A stretch of DNA of 64,000 nt from Spirometra erinaceieuropaei. Its lineage: Eukaryota; Platyhelminthes; Cestoda; Diphyllobothriidea; Diphyllobothriidae. The stretch is from NCBI GenBank assembly GCA_902702965.1, contig CACRXP010000621.1, positions 184,573-248,572 on the forward strand. Direction: 5' to 3'. Below, piece by piece: positions 48,183-60,260 of this stretch (within the stretch, counting starts at the first letter, position 1; each line of letters begins with the position of its first letter). Below the pieces are notes generated by a model. The model worked only from the letters and a program-made list of their open reading frames with translations. It was not told the origin of the DNA and did no database searches. The translations under genes and the position numbers were made by a program.

Positions 48183-50085
48183 TAATTTGACGTTGTATGA
48201 TCTTAGTGACTGATAATGACCTCCTGCGCGATAACAGAAGCTCAGACAGCTAATTTGGCTACCCCAGTGATCATTCGTTAGTCTTCCTTGGAACAGGGAC
48301 CTGGGATTCACATATTTGATTTCATTTGTGATTGAAGACTTGCAAAGTCCCTGCTACATTTATTTTCTCCCTCCCTTGCATGGGTCCTTTGGCAGGACAG
48401 TGTCCGGTAGATTTAACCTTCGGTCGGGACAGTGGCCGACCGGGTTAAATCGTTTTTTTCGCGCACCACACACGACCTAGTCCACGCGATACGTGCTGGA
48501 CGTCCAAATCGGAGATTCGAATCCAACTTCGCCACGAGCACCGTAGAGAACTGACTCTTAGGCCTTAGTTTAACCAGTCCACTCTAGTAGACAGAAGCCA
48601 TCCAAACCACGAGGTTTAACGCCTCGATATAGCTGGAAGTGTAAAAGACTCATTTAAAAGTAAATGTGCTAGTTCGTCAAGATAATCGCTTATCCGACGT
48701 CCACCCGGTTTCTATATTCTCTGTCAGATACACCATTCGACTGTCAGAGCCTATCGTCCATCTGGTGCTCAGAGTAGACGCAGTAAACGGCGCCGGTTTA
48801 AGCCTGCGCCAAGACGTGCACAATTAACTTATATGTACTGCAGTAATTTATGTCTGCACGGCTTCTGCGCTGCCTGGAGTTCACTTGTTGCAACTTCGGC
48901 GTTCAGCACACTAACAGCTAGTCACTATTTCAGGACCACCCAACCCCACCGACAGAGGTGTGGTCTGACCACGTACGCTCCACAATTCAATGTGCTTCAT
49001 TGCGACTATTTCAATTATTCGTATATTTATTCTGTTTAAAGACAGTTTGGTGTGACCAAGACTGTTCAGTGCGAGCACAATTTTTCTGTTTCTGCACAAG
49101 CAGCTTGGAATTGGTGGCGAGATATCCGGTCATGCCATAATCAGTTTAGACTTCGCACATGCCTCAGCGTGTAGTGAGTGGTTGCATCTTCATTTTTATA
49201 AGCGAAATAGGAACTAAACATTTGACAAATTGTTCGCATTATTTATGTGCCATTACTTGTAGACTTATGCAAGGAAGTCGGACTTGAAAGCAGGGATGAA
49301 GGGCGTAACATAGCAAAAATGTTTCGCGAATGAAGATCCCACGATAGGCATTTAAATCCTGTTATCACGGTTAACATATTGATGCTCGTTCTAACAAAAA
49401 TCGGGGATTAGTTTGCCTGTGTGCATAAATAAACTTTTGCTTGTGTATGTGACTGTGTGTTACCAAATGGTTAATACTGTCACGTAAGACATGCGGACGT
49501 CGAGGCCAATATTTAAGTGGAAGGGAGCAAAATATCCGAAAATCGAAGTCACGATCTGTATGAGGTAGTCCTAGCCACATTTTCAGCTTAATACGATTCG
49601 TCAAGAAGTTGTAATGTTTTGCAAAAAACACGGACGTCCGCTTTCTACTCTTCGCGGAAAACCTTCTCTAATGAATAGGGGCGCTGATCAGAAGTCTACA
49701 CATGTGCTGGGAGCTGAAGGCCTATGCAACGTAGACAACAGAAATAAGCATAATTATTTTTCTCATACCTGCTTATTGATTGGTTGTCAGTGAGACTTTC
49801 TTAAAAAGCCCAAATCTTACATATACCACACCAAATCTGGCTGACGGGGGTCGGTCTTTGTCAAGGCGTTTTGTGATCTTGTGGACTATGCATGCGCAGC
49901 TAGGCATATCCTTCTCAAATATTAGCAATGCCGACAGCTGTCCACTGTCCTTTGAAGACTTGGTAGACCAAAAGTAATCACACACTAGCTGGGTTGGAAG
50001 GAAATTGTGCTTGAAGTGTACGTTAGCATGTACAAGCGTAATGCACACTAGATTCGCCTTTCAGGAAGTGTCAGTTGGTCTCATA
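48183..50085 (+). repeat. Locus B2, outer inverted arm (L2), truncated
   Basis: Direct repeat of 36756-38664, in the same orientation. It starts abruptly at 'gctaatttgacgt', so about 400 bases of the outer end present in L1 are missing. Inverted partner of 52100-53850. The minus-strand frame 49773-50048, with NVHFKHNFLP and DYFWSTKSSKDSGQ, recurs at 52081-52266 (plus) as NVHFKHNFFP and DYVWSTKSSNDSGQ. Confidence 0.85.
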
Positions 50086-51076
50086 GGTGACAACTGCATT
50101 GTGGAGATTCACTCTATCATAACGTTTATTGCTTGATATATCTGCCTATGTCATGTAACGCTATGCGGCTGAAGGTCCGGCTCGAGGGAGAGCCCGTAAG
50201 TCACAACGGAACGATTGAGTTTCGTAAGATCGATCGGTGAGCCCCGCTACCATTGTATTATCTCAATCGACAACCGACAGGATAACGGCCTCGTGACCCA
50301 GTGGTTCGAGGCCTGGACTTCTAGCTAACAGGTCCCGATTTTGAGCTTCGGATGTTCAACTATTTGGGGTTGGTTGTGACTGGCTGACGACGACTAATAA
50401 GCCAGAAATGGTCATTCCAGTCTTTCTTGTCTTTGTCGGCAGTGCCGTTCTACAAATGAATATACCAGAATACTAACTGAATATTGAATGACTTTTAACG
50501 AACTAGAAATTCGAAAAATGCCGAAATTAAGATTAGCTTCTTTAAAGAAACCCATTCGCAAAAGAGCGGAAATTCCAAAAAAACATCGAACATGGTTGTA
50601 CATGATTAAACGTAAATTATAGGATACCGTAAGACTGTTCGTATGAAAAAAAATTAATCAATGCCATGGCTCATGCAGAAAAGCGTTTTAAAATATGGCG
50701 GTCAGTCAACAGTCTACAGGCTGCATCTAGATGCGTGCAGCGTAGACAGTTTTCGCGAGAATCAACTGTATCTTATCCCTTTGTTAAGAAAAACAAGCAG
50801 GATTTGGTTTGATTTCAACGTTTTTATGTTTATTACTTAATTCCGCGCAAAGATAGAGCTTAAATTAAGTGGTTATAAGGGTCCTCTAAGTAAGAAAATA
50901 TTGAAAATATTTGCGGAGATATGGGTGCTTAGGCACTTCTAATAAAGAATAACATTACCGACAAAGACGCGAAAGATTGCAATTGTCGTAACGCAGGCAC
51001 CGACCAGGCCCGGGAAACATCTCTCAAGCTTTCAGAGGCAGAGAAAGAAGATAAAGGAAAATCTATCTAAAATTAA
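50086..51076. mobile_element. Insertion of about 990 bp splitting locus B2
   Basis: Locus B1 runs 'ggtctcata' straight into 'aataaactcggaacg' (38656-38679). In B2 these are separated by 991 bases. The insert carries the SINE at 50276-50455 plus AT-rich sequence on its right side. A clear target-site duplication is not visible; at most a few bases (ata/ata) repeat at the borders. Confidence 0.7.
50276..50455 (+). mobile_element. tRNA-headed SINE inside the B2 insertion
   Basis: The head 'ggcctcgtgacccagtggtt' is tRNA-like (box A-like 'gtgacccagtgg'), followed by 'cgaggcctggacttctagct' and a damaged T arm ('aggtcccgattttgagc'). The tail 'aagccagaaatggtcattcc' and 'tctttcttgtctttgtcggc' matches 11960-12030. 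This is the better preserved of the two copies. Confidence 0.7.
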
Positions 51077-52100
51077 TAAACTCGGAACGGTATTCGCGCT
51101 ACCGTTTAATTTTATGAGTTGAACGTTTTTTACGATTGTAAGCCAAACGTGCATTCCAGGACATCAACAACGTGCCATACGGGTGTCGTTTATTATCTTC
51201 CTTTCTCGAGAAGATGTGTTTACTCGTGTAAAATCACTCCTGGACTGCAACTCGCAATGAGCCGCAACGATCATCGATCTTGGACGGTTGTGGTCGGAAA
51301 TGGGTGAACAAAACTGAAGCTGTGCAGAAGGCCTATCCCGTGTAAACCGACCCCCATGCAATTTATTTACTGCTGTTATCAGTTTCAGTTTGTTGTGCTG
51401 AAGTCGCACATCGCCGAGCTTACACTCCATGGAAACAAGTGTGTTTTCTGTCTATAGTGTATTCACGGACGGTCAAAAGACCGTTAACTCCGTAAGCTAG
51501 TTCACAGTCTTGACATTTGTAATAGGGTCAAGCCTGCTTTTGTATGAGGTCATGCAACTTGCTACTTCAAACTGACAGTTGGTTTGCAGGTCGATTATAC
51601 TGGCCCTGTATACCTCAAACTGGCCTTCTAAACGGCACCATGTGGGGATTCTCCTTGGAATAAATGCTAACTCACACTGTATTAAGGCGATTTACGGAGA
51701 CTGTAGAAGTTCAAGTAAGGTGGCTTTTTGGTTGTGTTTATGATGATAACTGACGAACCGAAATGTTCATGGCTGTGGTCATAATAACCGACAACACTCA
51801 ATGTTTACATAGCAATCAGATGGCGTAAAGTAACGAACAAGTTCCTTTCCTGCACGATATGTGGCCCTACTCAGCGGGTGCGAATTGGCATATATACTGG
51901 TAGACTTTGGGTGAAACCCATAATTATATTACATTCATGCTCCTTATACCAAATGCTTGGCAATGTCAGTAGAATTCCAACAGCGAATTACTTCAGTGGC
52001 CGTGCGTGGATACATGGGAGATCCCTTATGCCCCTAAACCGAGCATAATAAGTCAATCAATGAACGTTACAACACAGTGAATGTCACCAACTCAGTTGGC
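51077..52100 (+). repeat. Locus B2, central core (M2)
   Basis: Matches 38664-39700 from 'aataaactcggaacg' on, including 'ggacggttgtggtcggaaatg' and 'ggccttctaaacggcaccatg'. Its minus-strand frame 51164-51430 (88 codons) is longer than the B1 counterpart. Confidence 0.85.
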
Positions 52101-54700
52101 ATCTGTGAGACAGATTGACGCTAACTGGAATGTGAATCTAGTTTACATTACGCTGGCACCTGATAATGTACACTTCAAGCACAATTTCTTTCCGATCTAC
52201 CTACTGTGTGATTACGTTTGGTCTACCAAGTCTTCAAACGACAGTGGACAGTTTCGGCATTGCTAATATTTGAGAAGGTTATGCCTTACTGCACCTGCAT
52301 AGTCCACAAGATCACAAAACGCTATGGCAATGACCGACCCCTAACAGCCAGATTTAGTGTGGTATATGGAGGAGTTGGGCTTTTCAAGAAACTCTAACTG
52401 AAAACCACTAAATAAACAGGTATGATAAAAAAAATAATCCTGCTCATTTCTGTTGTCTATGTGGAAGAAGCCCTCAGCTCCGCAGCACATGGTTAGACTT
52501 CCGGCGATCGCTCCTGTCCATTAGAGAAGGTTTTCCGCGAAAAGTAGAGAGCATATGTCCATCTTTTGTGCAAAACATTACGACTTTGCGATAAATCGCT
52601 TTTAGGCTCAAAATTCGACCAAGGCTACCTTATATAGATCGTCCTTGATTGGTGGATTTTTTGCCCCCTTCCAGTAATATATCGCCGTCCATGTCCGCAT
52701 GTCCTAAGTGAGAGTATGCAACATTAAGAAGCACACAGTCAAATACACAAGCAAAAGTCATTCATGTACAAAGGCAAACTAATTCCCAAGTTGATTTGAA
52801 CAAGGCACAATATGTTAATCGCGATAACAGTATTTAAATGCCTAGCGTGGGGTCTTCATTCACGAAACAGTTTTGCTATGTTCCGCTTTATTACTCAGCC
52901 TACAATCCCGGCTGCCGTGTTTAAGGCTACCAGTAATGGCACATAAATAATGCGAACATTTTTTCAATGGTTAGTTTCTATTTCGCTTATGAAATGAAGA
53001 TGCAACCATTATCTACAAACTGAGGCATATGCAAAGGGTAAACTGGTTTGGCATGACCGATGATCTCGCGACCAATCCTACACTACTTCTGCATAAACAA
53101 AAAATGGTACTCCAATTTAAGCATCTTGGTCCACATCCAACAGTCCTAAAAAGACTGAATAAAGACATAATTGCAACCGTCGGAGTGAAGCACATTGAAG
53201 TGTGGAGCGTAGGTGGTGAGATCACACGTTCGTAAGTGGGGTTGAGTGGCCCTGAAGGAGTAACAAGCTGTTGGCGTGCTGAACGCGTAGGTTGCAACAA
53301 GTGAAGTCCAGGCAGCACAGAAGCCATGCTGACAAATACTGCTGCCGTAGATAGGAGTTTGTTGTGCACGTCTTGGCGCAGGCTTAAAGCAGCGCCGTTT
53401 AATACGCCTAACCTCAACACCAGATGGACGATATGCCCCAACAGTGGACTGGAGCATTGGACAAAAACATAGAAACCGGGTCGACCGCGAATAAGCGATT
53501 CTCGTGACATAATTAGCACATTAACATTTAAATGAGTCTCTTTCACTCCCAGTTATCACGGCGCACTAAAATGCATGGCTTGGATGGCTTCCGTCTGCTA
53601 GAGTGGGCTGGCAGCATTCAGGCCTAAGAGTTAGGTCTCTATGCTGCTCGTACTTAAGTATTATTCCGACCTCCCTTTTGGACGTCCAGAATAACTTGCG
53701 GAGACCAGGTCGTGTGTGGTGCGCAAAAAATCAATTTAACCGTGTCGGCTACTGCCCCGACCGAAGGTTAAATCTGCCGGACATTGGTCTAACAAAGGAC
53801 CCACATGAAGGAGGAAGAACATAAATGTAGCAGGTACTTTGCAAGTTTTCAATTAAAAATTGAAGAAAATATGTGAATCCTAGGTTCTTGTCTAAAAGAA
53901 GACTAACGCGCGATCACTGAGGCAGCACATTCGTCAGTCAGAGCGATTGTTATCGCGCCGGGGTCTATTATCCGAAATTGGGCGAATACAACATCAAATT
54001 AGCTTTTGGGTAATCAAGCAAGGGGGGTTTGAGCGGAGAAGATGGTGTCTGCAAGTGGAGTGAATAAATGCCGTCCACAAGTGACGTGGCTACGTGCGTC
54101 CCTGTCTGGGCGCAGGTCCGCGCCCCTTGGCCGCGAAAACGAGAGGCGTGATAGCAGGGAGGCATACCAAAATGTCTGTTGATGGATTTGGTGACAGACA
54201 ACCAGGCTTCCAGTAGTCCAAGCCCTATCTAATTGCTGATTCGCGAAGTTGCATTCGAGGCCTTCCTCCGGAGTATGAGTAACGACTTGAGATAATAGTT
54301 CGCCTATACAAACTGTCCGTTTTTGCTCCATTGCTCGTTAGTTAAATCATCCTCCGAGGTATTCGGCAGTCCGGCGAGGGAGGTTGCTGCTGGGATCTAA
54401 AAAACGACAGCAGGTTACCCCCCCTGTATCTCGCTGGTCTTCCATATGCGTGGTTTTGGCAAACATAGAGATATTGGACGATGAACGTTACACTTAGGCC
54501 GTACTACACAGAACGTACGCAGCCGACGACGTTGCATTCTTACGGTATCTGATGGCGGCCTCCTGTACTCGACCGACACCTTAGACATATAAATGGTCTG
54601 TCACAGTACTTGCGCGTCCATTTTCCTTAAAAAATATCTTTCAAAAGGCAATTTGACGAGCATACGTCCGCTTTCGATAAATTATCTTCAGGCCAGTACA
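52100..54700 (-). repeat. Locus B2, inner inverted arm (R2), 3' side of PLE-2
   Basis: Counterpart of 39700-42190 in locus B1 and inverted partner of 48183-50085. It includes a 177-codon minus-strand open frame (53013-53546), the longest gap-free frame in the window after the PLE frame at 15016; it has no recognised domain. Confidence 0.85.
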
Positions 54701-55418
54701 TTTATCTGGCTATTGCTGTAATGAATTAAAAGATACGGGCCAGTAGATAATTAGGCTGTAGCTCGGGTTTAAAAGATGGGAGAAGAGGGAAGGGGGCGGG
54801 TGAAACACCACAATTCTATTCAGCGCCAGGGAGAAGGTGGGTCCCGGCAAAGGTAAATACATGCAAGAGGCTGGCTTGGTGTCTTTGATCCATGGCAATT
54901 GTGGGACATGTATGGAGTTCTTCTGTGGGCATAGGACCAGTCCTCGTAGCCAGATTGCAGTCGCCTCTATCGTCGCAAACAAGCGCTGCCCAAGCAGTTT
55001 TGGATAGTTTGATGAGACCTTGTAAATCACTTTGAAGGCCTCTCTGCCGTCTACACGGTGGTCTGTGTCTACCATATGCACGAGGATTGAGCTGTCGATG
55101 TTATATATTTGCCGCTTTCATAACCATGCTGGTAGATGTTCTTTTATTCTTTTGGATAAAAGCCGGCTAGTGAGACTAATATATTCTGCCTCACAGAAGC
55201 AGGTGAACGAGTAAATACACAAAGAGGTTGTTTGGACTGGTAGTTTGTCCTTGCCCTCTCCCAATAGGATGGGACTCGCGGAGAACAGTACACGGGTGTC
55301 AGCTGTTGGAAAGGTCTGTGATACAGCTTGAGTTAGGCGTCTTCTTAAAAGTTTGCTTGTTGCATCCCCTTGACATTGGACCCTGATGAAGATCCTTTTC
55401 TTTCCTGCCGTCATTATC
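54700..55418 (-). pseudogene. Penelope-like element PLE-2: only the GIY-YIG end, 5' truncated
   Basis: Minus frame 55414-55118: TAGKKRIFIRVQCQGDATSK, LLRRRLTQAVSQTFPTADTR, then CIYSFTCFCEAEYISLTSRL and RIKEHLPAWL. The glycine and arginine of the usual YIGRT are replaced (YISLT), which should ruin the nuclease. A frameshift leads to 55081-54710 with DTDHRVDGREAFKVIYK. Similarity to PLE-1 stops at about 55418 ('gtcattatcggg'), the 5' truncation point expected of incomplete reverse transcription. Confidence 0.85.
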
Positions 55419-56949
55419 GGGTGGTAGGTAGTAGGTGAAGGTCCCTATTCGACCCTACCGCAAAACGAAACATTTGAGTATTTTTGATAATGGTGAATAG
55501 TTGTCGAGCTGTGAATAGAAATTATTGTTCAGTACCTACTGTGACGATGGCAAAATAACAAACTCATCTATTTTAAGCATAGAAAGCGTTAAAATAATAC
55601 GGCATGCACTTTTGCAGCTTAAATAGCACTCGACATCTTGTCGTCCTAAGGCAAAATCTGACTCCTGTGGCATAACCTCCTTATTATAGACATACCGACC
55701 GCCCATCGCAGATTCCCACTTCACTCTCCTTCCAGTACAAGCGGTTCTCTTCACATTTGTTTATCAAAATATCAATAAACACTTAATTGACAATACGTCT
55801 ACTATGTAGTGCATGCTTTAATGGCACGATAACGTTCGCTTGTTTGCATTTCATCTTATTTGCAGTTTGACACCACAATGCGCATACCCTGGGAAACCTG
55901 ACGCATATATATGTTTTGTTTATCATGCTTGAAGTTTAATAATTTGCAGAAAGCATTTTTCCACTTTCGTGCTAGATTTTGCTCTGACGAGGGCGATCTG
56001 CAGTTTTTTTAGTAAGTGATGTTCCATATTTTAAAAACCGGCCACTGGTGCAGTCTTTTGTGATCGCAGCAATTGTATTCTTGGCGGCAGTATTTTACGT
56101 TGTTTGTTTCGTGGCGTTAACGAGAAGGGTTTTTTGAATAAAATATTATATTTAGTATAAAACAATATGGTCAGTAATCCCAAACTCTTTCTGAGCAAAG
56201 AGCCGGCTTTTGGGCTTCTAGCTACCAAAGACATCAAAATGAAATCAAGATCATAATACTCGGTTACCTATGAATTCTATCAAACAATTAACCCACCTGT
56301 ATCTGATATGCAATCATCTGACCTACTTATATGGAATTTTCCATATCAGCGACCTTGCGTATGAAATGCGCATGTTTAATAGGACTGCGTCAAAATTGGC
56401 CCTACTGCATTTGCTTTTGTTTATGAAGACTTACTACCGTTCAAACAACAGTTTGCATGTTTATTTTGCAAAAAAGTTATAGTAGTCGCCTAGCCGACCA
56501 GGCGATCGTTTAAAAGAAGCTTCTGAAGCCTTTGCACAAATCCTTACCCATCATTGCAGAGTCATTTCATTCTGGCTATTTTGCACATGTGAGATCGACG
56601 AACAATAGAATTGTGATCTTTTCCTTAACAGTCTCATCCCAGATGTCGTGGTCGGAGGTGGCACAGCTATTTTTTGCGAAAGAAGCCCTTCGTTACACCA
56701 CTAGTAACGGAAATGATGAAACAAGTTTGGAGAACGTATGAAACCAAGACGCAAATTTCGCATTATAAGCAGCTTTGTCGAGTTAAGGCCGATTATCCGC
56801 AGATCGTGGAGGGAGTATGAACGGGCCTAAGCCCAAAGTACTCCTTACGTACATCAACATCTGGTTAAATAACAGGGATACATTTTCAGGGTTGAAAGGA
56901 GAAAACCGTGAGCAAAGCATCGAAAATGACCCTAAGACATAACATTAGA
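55419..56949. other. Intergenic stretch without a supported gene
   Basis: Short frames only. The frames at 56270-56482 and 56532-56741 (plus) have no recognised domain. The last 150 bases may belong to the LINE that follows. Confidence 0.35.
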
Positions 56950-57780
56950 GACGGCTGTTCACCGATGAAACGAACATGGACGTGGCTGGATTGCCTACAG
57001 AAACAACTGACAAGATAATGGAAAGCATAGACGTCACAGAAGAAGATGCGAGGAAGGAAATGCTTACGCTTAACACGTGAAAACCTCCGGGTCCGGACCG
57101 ATTACCGACAAACGTTCTGAAGGGGTTGGCTTGCGGGGTTTCTAGATAGTTTTTGCACAGGTTTAAATATTGCCTTGACCGAATCATTATTCTCTTTGAT
57201 TAGAAGGTGCAAATATACATCTCATTCACACAAATGGATCCATAACAAGTGCGAAAAATCACCGGTCGGTGAGCCTAGCATGCATTTGTTACAAAGTCAG
57301 AATAGTTGAATAGTCAGAAAAGCCACTCAGAAGTTTCTTGAAGAAAGGGGTCTTTTTGATAGTTTCCAACATGGCTTTCGATGAAATCAATGCTGCGTAA
57401 CAAATATTCTTTATTCAACAGAGCGGTAGTCTCGCCCGCTAGACGAAGGAACAACAGTCGATGTTGATCACATCGACTTCAAGAACGTCCTTAATAGTGT
57501 TCCACGCCGTCGGTTACACTGCAAGGTTCGAGGGTCTGGGATAAGTGGGAACACAGTAGACTGGGTAGAGGACCTTCTGACCGGCTGGTCGTCGTCTGTG
57601 TGCATTGGCAATGCGGAATCAACGTCAGCGTCAGTTGCGAGTGGTGATTCCTAGGACCCTGCTTTCGGACTAGAATTGTTTTCGGTTTATGTCGATGACT
57701 GTATGAATGTACTAGACTGCAATGGATTCATGGCTGCTGACGACATCAAGATATGGCGAGCGAGCAAAGAGAAAAGATGT
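56950..57780 (+). pseudogene. CR1/RTE-like LINE reverse transcriptase fragment, broken
   Basis: Fragments in all three plus frames follow the order of a non-LTR retrotransposon polymerase. FTDETN and ITEEDARKEML-like sequence come first, then KPPGPDRLPTNVLKGLA (family KAPGPDGIPxxVLK). IHTNGSITSAKNHRSVSLAC corresponds to the YRPISLTS block. Then come HIDFKNVLNSVPRR (family DFKKAFDSVPH), WVEDLLTGWSSSVCIGNAES and VASGDS, where the family has SGVPQGS. VYVDDCMNVLDCNGF and AADDIKIWRAS near 57690-57770 contain the catalytic aspartates, with FADD changed to AADD. Numerous stops and frameshifts; the 3' part runs into the gap. Confidence 0.8.
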
Positions 57781-57824
57781 AAACGGACCCTATAAGAGGG
57801 ATAGAATCGTCCACGTGAATCGTC

Positions 57825-57940
57825 NNNNNNNNNNNNNNNNNNNNNNNNNNNNNNNNNNNNNNNNNNNNNNNNNNNNNNNNNNNNNNNNNNNNNNNNNNNN
57901 NNNNNNNNNNNNNNNNNNNNNNNNNNNNNNNNNNNNNNNN
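57825..57940. other. Assembly gap (N)
   Basis: 116 unknown bases. Frames predicted across it are not reliable. Confidence 1.
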
Positions 57941-58134
57941 CGATGGTCGAGCAATCATAACGCCAACATCCAACGAACGTGATGAAATTGCAGCAATTAT
58001 CGACTCGAATGTCGGCCATCAAGCAATGATCACACCAAGTGTGACAATCTCGTAAGAAGGGGGGGGGGAGCCGTGAACGTTCATAGGTATGCGGTAGCGT
58101 GGCTACTGCATCCTATAAATTCCGCAGCCCCTTG

Positions 58135-58295
58135 TGCAACAACCACCCGTTTCTGCTCTTTTGTCTCTGATGATGGATTCGAGTAGGAATCCGAAACGTC
58201 AGGCTTATAAAGCTCTTGTCCCGGCGATCGTGTCTCCTTCTTCAAGACTACTTCCTGGGACTCGGCTCTTCGCTTCTATTGGCAATACGGAGTAT
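58135..58295 (+). repeat. Retroelement 3' end repeat, copy 1
   Basis: 'tgatgatggattcgagtagg', 'cgatcgtgtctccttcttca' and 'gactacttcctgggactcgg' align with copy 2 at 58690-58835. I recognise this as the 3' region following a GIY-YIG PLE family in tapeworms, but no coding part precedes it here. A run of ten G lies just upstream (58059-58068). Confidence 0.6.
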
Positions 58296-58689
58296 CTACT
58301 CGTTTGCAACTGGATTATGGAATCAAAGCGTGGTGTCTTTGGTTAAAAAGACAATAAAATGCTGTTAATTGGACGTTAGCATGTACTTTTTCACAGCGAA
58401 TCATCGGTGCCGGAAACAGGCTTCCGAGTAGGTGATAACGGCGGATTCCATGAAGACATTTAAACAAAAATTAATTGTTTATTCGCTTGAAATTACCGCT
58501 TGACTGGACGCAGTAGCTCTCTTATACCAAACCAAAGACCTACATGCATCTATCGTTAATGCGGCCCATTGTTATCTCGTTTTACCCTTATCAACTACAG
58601 CTGATTGCTCTCGAGTTTCGCCCGTGCATTCTGCAAGACACTCTTCTTGGAACATTTCAGCGGTAGACCTTTGTGGACGAACTACCTGT

Positions 58690-58835
58690 ATTTACTCCTG
58701 TTTATGATGATGAGTTTGAGCATGAATTCGATACATCGGGAGAGTAATCCCCTTGTTCCAGCGATTGTGACTCCTGCTTCACGATTACTTCTTGGGATTC
58801 GTCCTTCCACTTCTACTGGTCTCGCAAAATCATAT
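58690..58835 (+). repeat. Retroelement 3' end repeat, copy 2
   Basis: 'tgatgatgagtttgagcatg', 'cgattgtgactcctgcttca' and 'gattacttcttgggattcgt' parallel copy 1 in the same orientation, about 550 bases further on. It is more diverged than copy 1 from the form I recognise. Confidence 0.55.
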
Positions 58836-59774
58836 GTATGCTGCACCCCGCCTTTTCGTTATCTACTCCATTTCATTTAAATGTCGAGCAGTTTTGATCG
58901 AATTCATCGATAACATGATTAGAGGCGGTAAATTGAATGTAGATTTCCGGGAAAAGCGTAAAACGGTCTTCAGCACACAACATGCTTACTGCGAATATCC
59001 TGCCATACTATAATTAATCACAAGATGCTTTCTGCTGCAAGCTAGAAGTCTATCAACTGGGAAGATGCCTCTCTCATCTTGCCGACTGCTGTTAGTGTTG
59101 CAGTAAAATTACAAGGATATTAAACTGGTCCGTCGGCCACAGTATACTCAGTAAGGTCAGGGAGAAATGGGCCGATTATGACCTTACCCGACGGAAGTGC
59201 AGAACAGCCGCTAGAGTGAAAGTAGTCCGTCGAGGTGGTCGGTAAGCCGTTGTCAACGCTGCCAAACATTTGCCCAAAGGCCGAAGCAACAATAGGAAAA
59301 AAATTAGATAAGTTCAAGACCGACTAACTAAATACGACATTTGCATTTTTGTTCAATCTTATGAGAATAATATGTTAGTGATAGCGAGTCGGCCAGTCTC
59401 TCTGCGACATCAGCAGCTTACTAAGCGCGTTTTGTAAAGTCATTTCCCCCTCTCTCTCTCTTTCGCATAAAACCAGTTTCGCAATTCAACTCTCCAACGA
59501 AAGCAATGACTATTGTACCAGAACGCTTGCAAGTACGCGTCCTGGCGGTGGAAAAGGGACAGGATACATCGTTTCAGGGATACATTGGAGGTAGCGAAAA
59601 ATTAATTTGTGCAAAAGCCTACATCGTGCATGGGTAATTGCAAAATATTATTTTCCTTCATCTGGTGGTCATGTGTCTCAACCGGTTAGTCTAACACCGC
59701 AAATGCATGCGCTTTTGCCCCAGTCAGAGCACGGGGCAGAGCGTGTTGTCTGAAATTAAAGACGATAGATTGAT
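58836..59774. other. Intergenic stretch
   Basis: No gene seen. At about 59672-59700 'tgtctcaaccggttagtcta' looks like a tRNA D arm or Pol III box A, without a box B downstream. A short (CT)n run lies at 59450-59460. Confidence 0.35.
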
Positions 59775-60260
59775 GGAAACTTCTGTAAGCTAACTGCTAG
59801 TCTTTAATAATTGCGGATGGATGCAATCATTTAAAATAAGGTCAAGTCAGCTGCGGTCTGAAGTTATGCATTTACCTACTTTAAACTGACAAGTGGGTTG
59901 TAGGTCGCCAGTCTTCACCCTGCACATTTAATACTCGGCTTCTAAACGACGTCAATAACGGCTTTAGCTTAAGGTAAAGACTAAGTCACACCTTCTCATG
60001 GCGACAGTCGAAGACAGCTGACGCGCAAAATGATGGCCGTTTCATGTTTGTATTTATGGTCAACTATGGCGAATTCTCCTTTGTCAACTTCTGAAGGTTT
60101 TGCGTCAGTGGAATTCGACCACTTACTTAATTTATTAGCAGTGCGGAGATTAATGAGAGCACATAAGGGAAGACTAAGTAAACCTTCGCATTGTCGTTGT
60201 CTGTGTGGAATCAATGCGGTTATTTTAAGAGCACATGATCGGTCTTTCAGGGTCTTTTAA
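59775..60260 (+). repeat. Diverged copy of the family A / core M repeat
   Basis: 'aaggtcaagtcagctgcggt', 'aaactgacaagtgggttgtaggtcg' and 'ggcttctaaacgac' follow the order of the core M1 (39115-39220). Further on, 'gtggaattcgaccacttacttaattt' parallels 'caggaattcgatcagttaattt' at 431. It links the A and M families into one superfamily. Confidence 0.55.
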
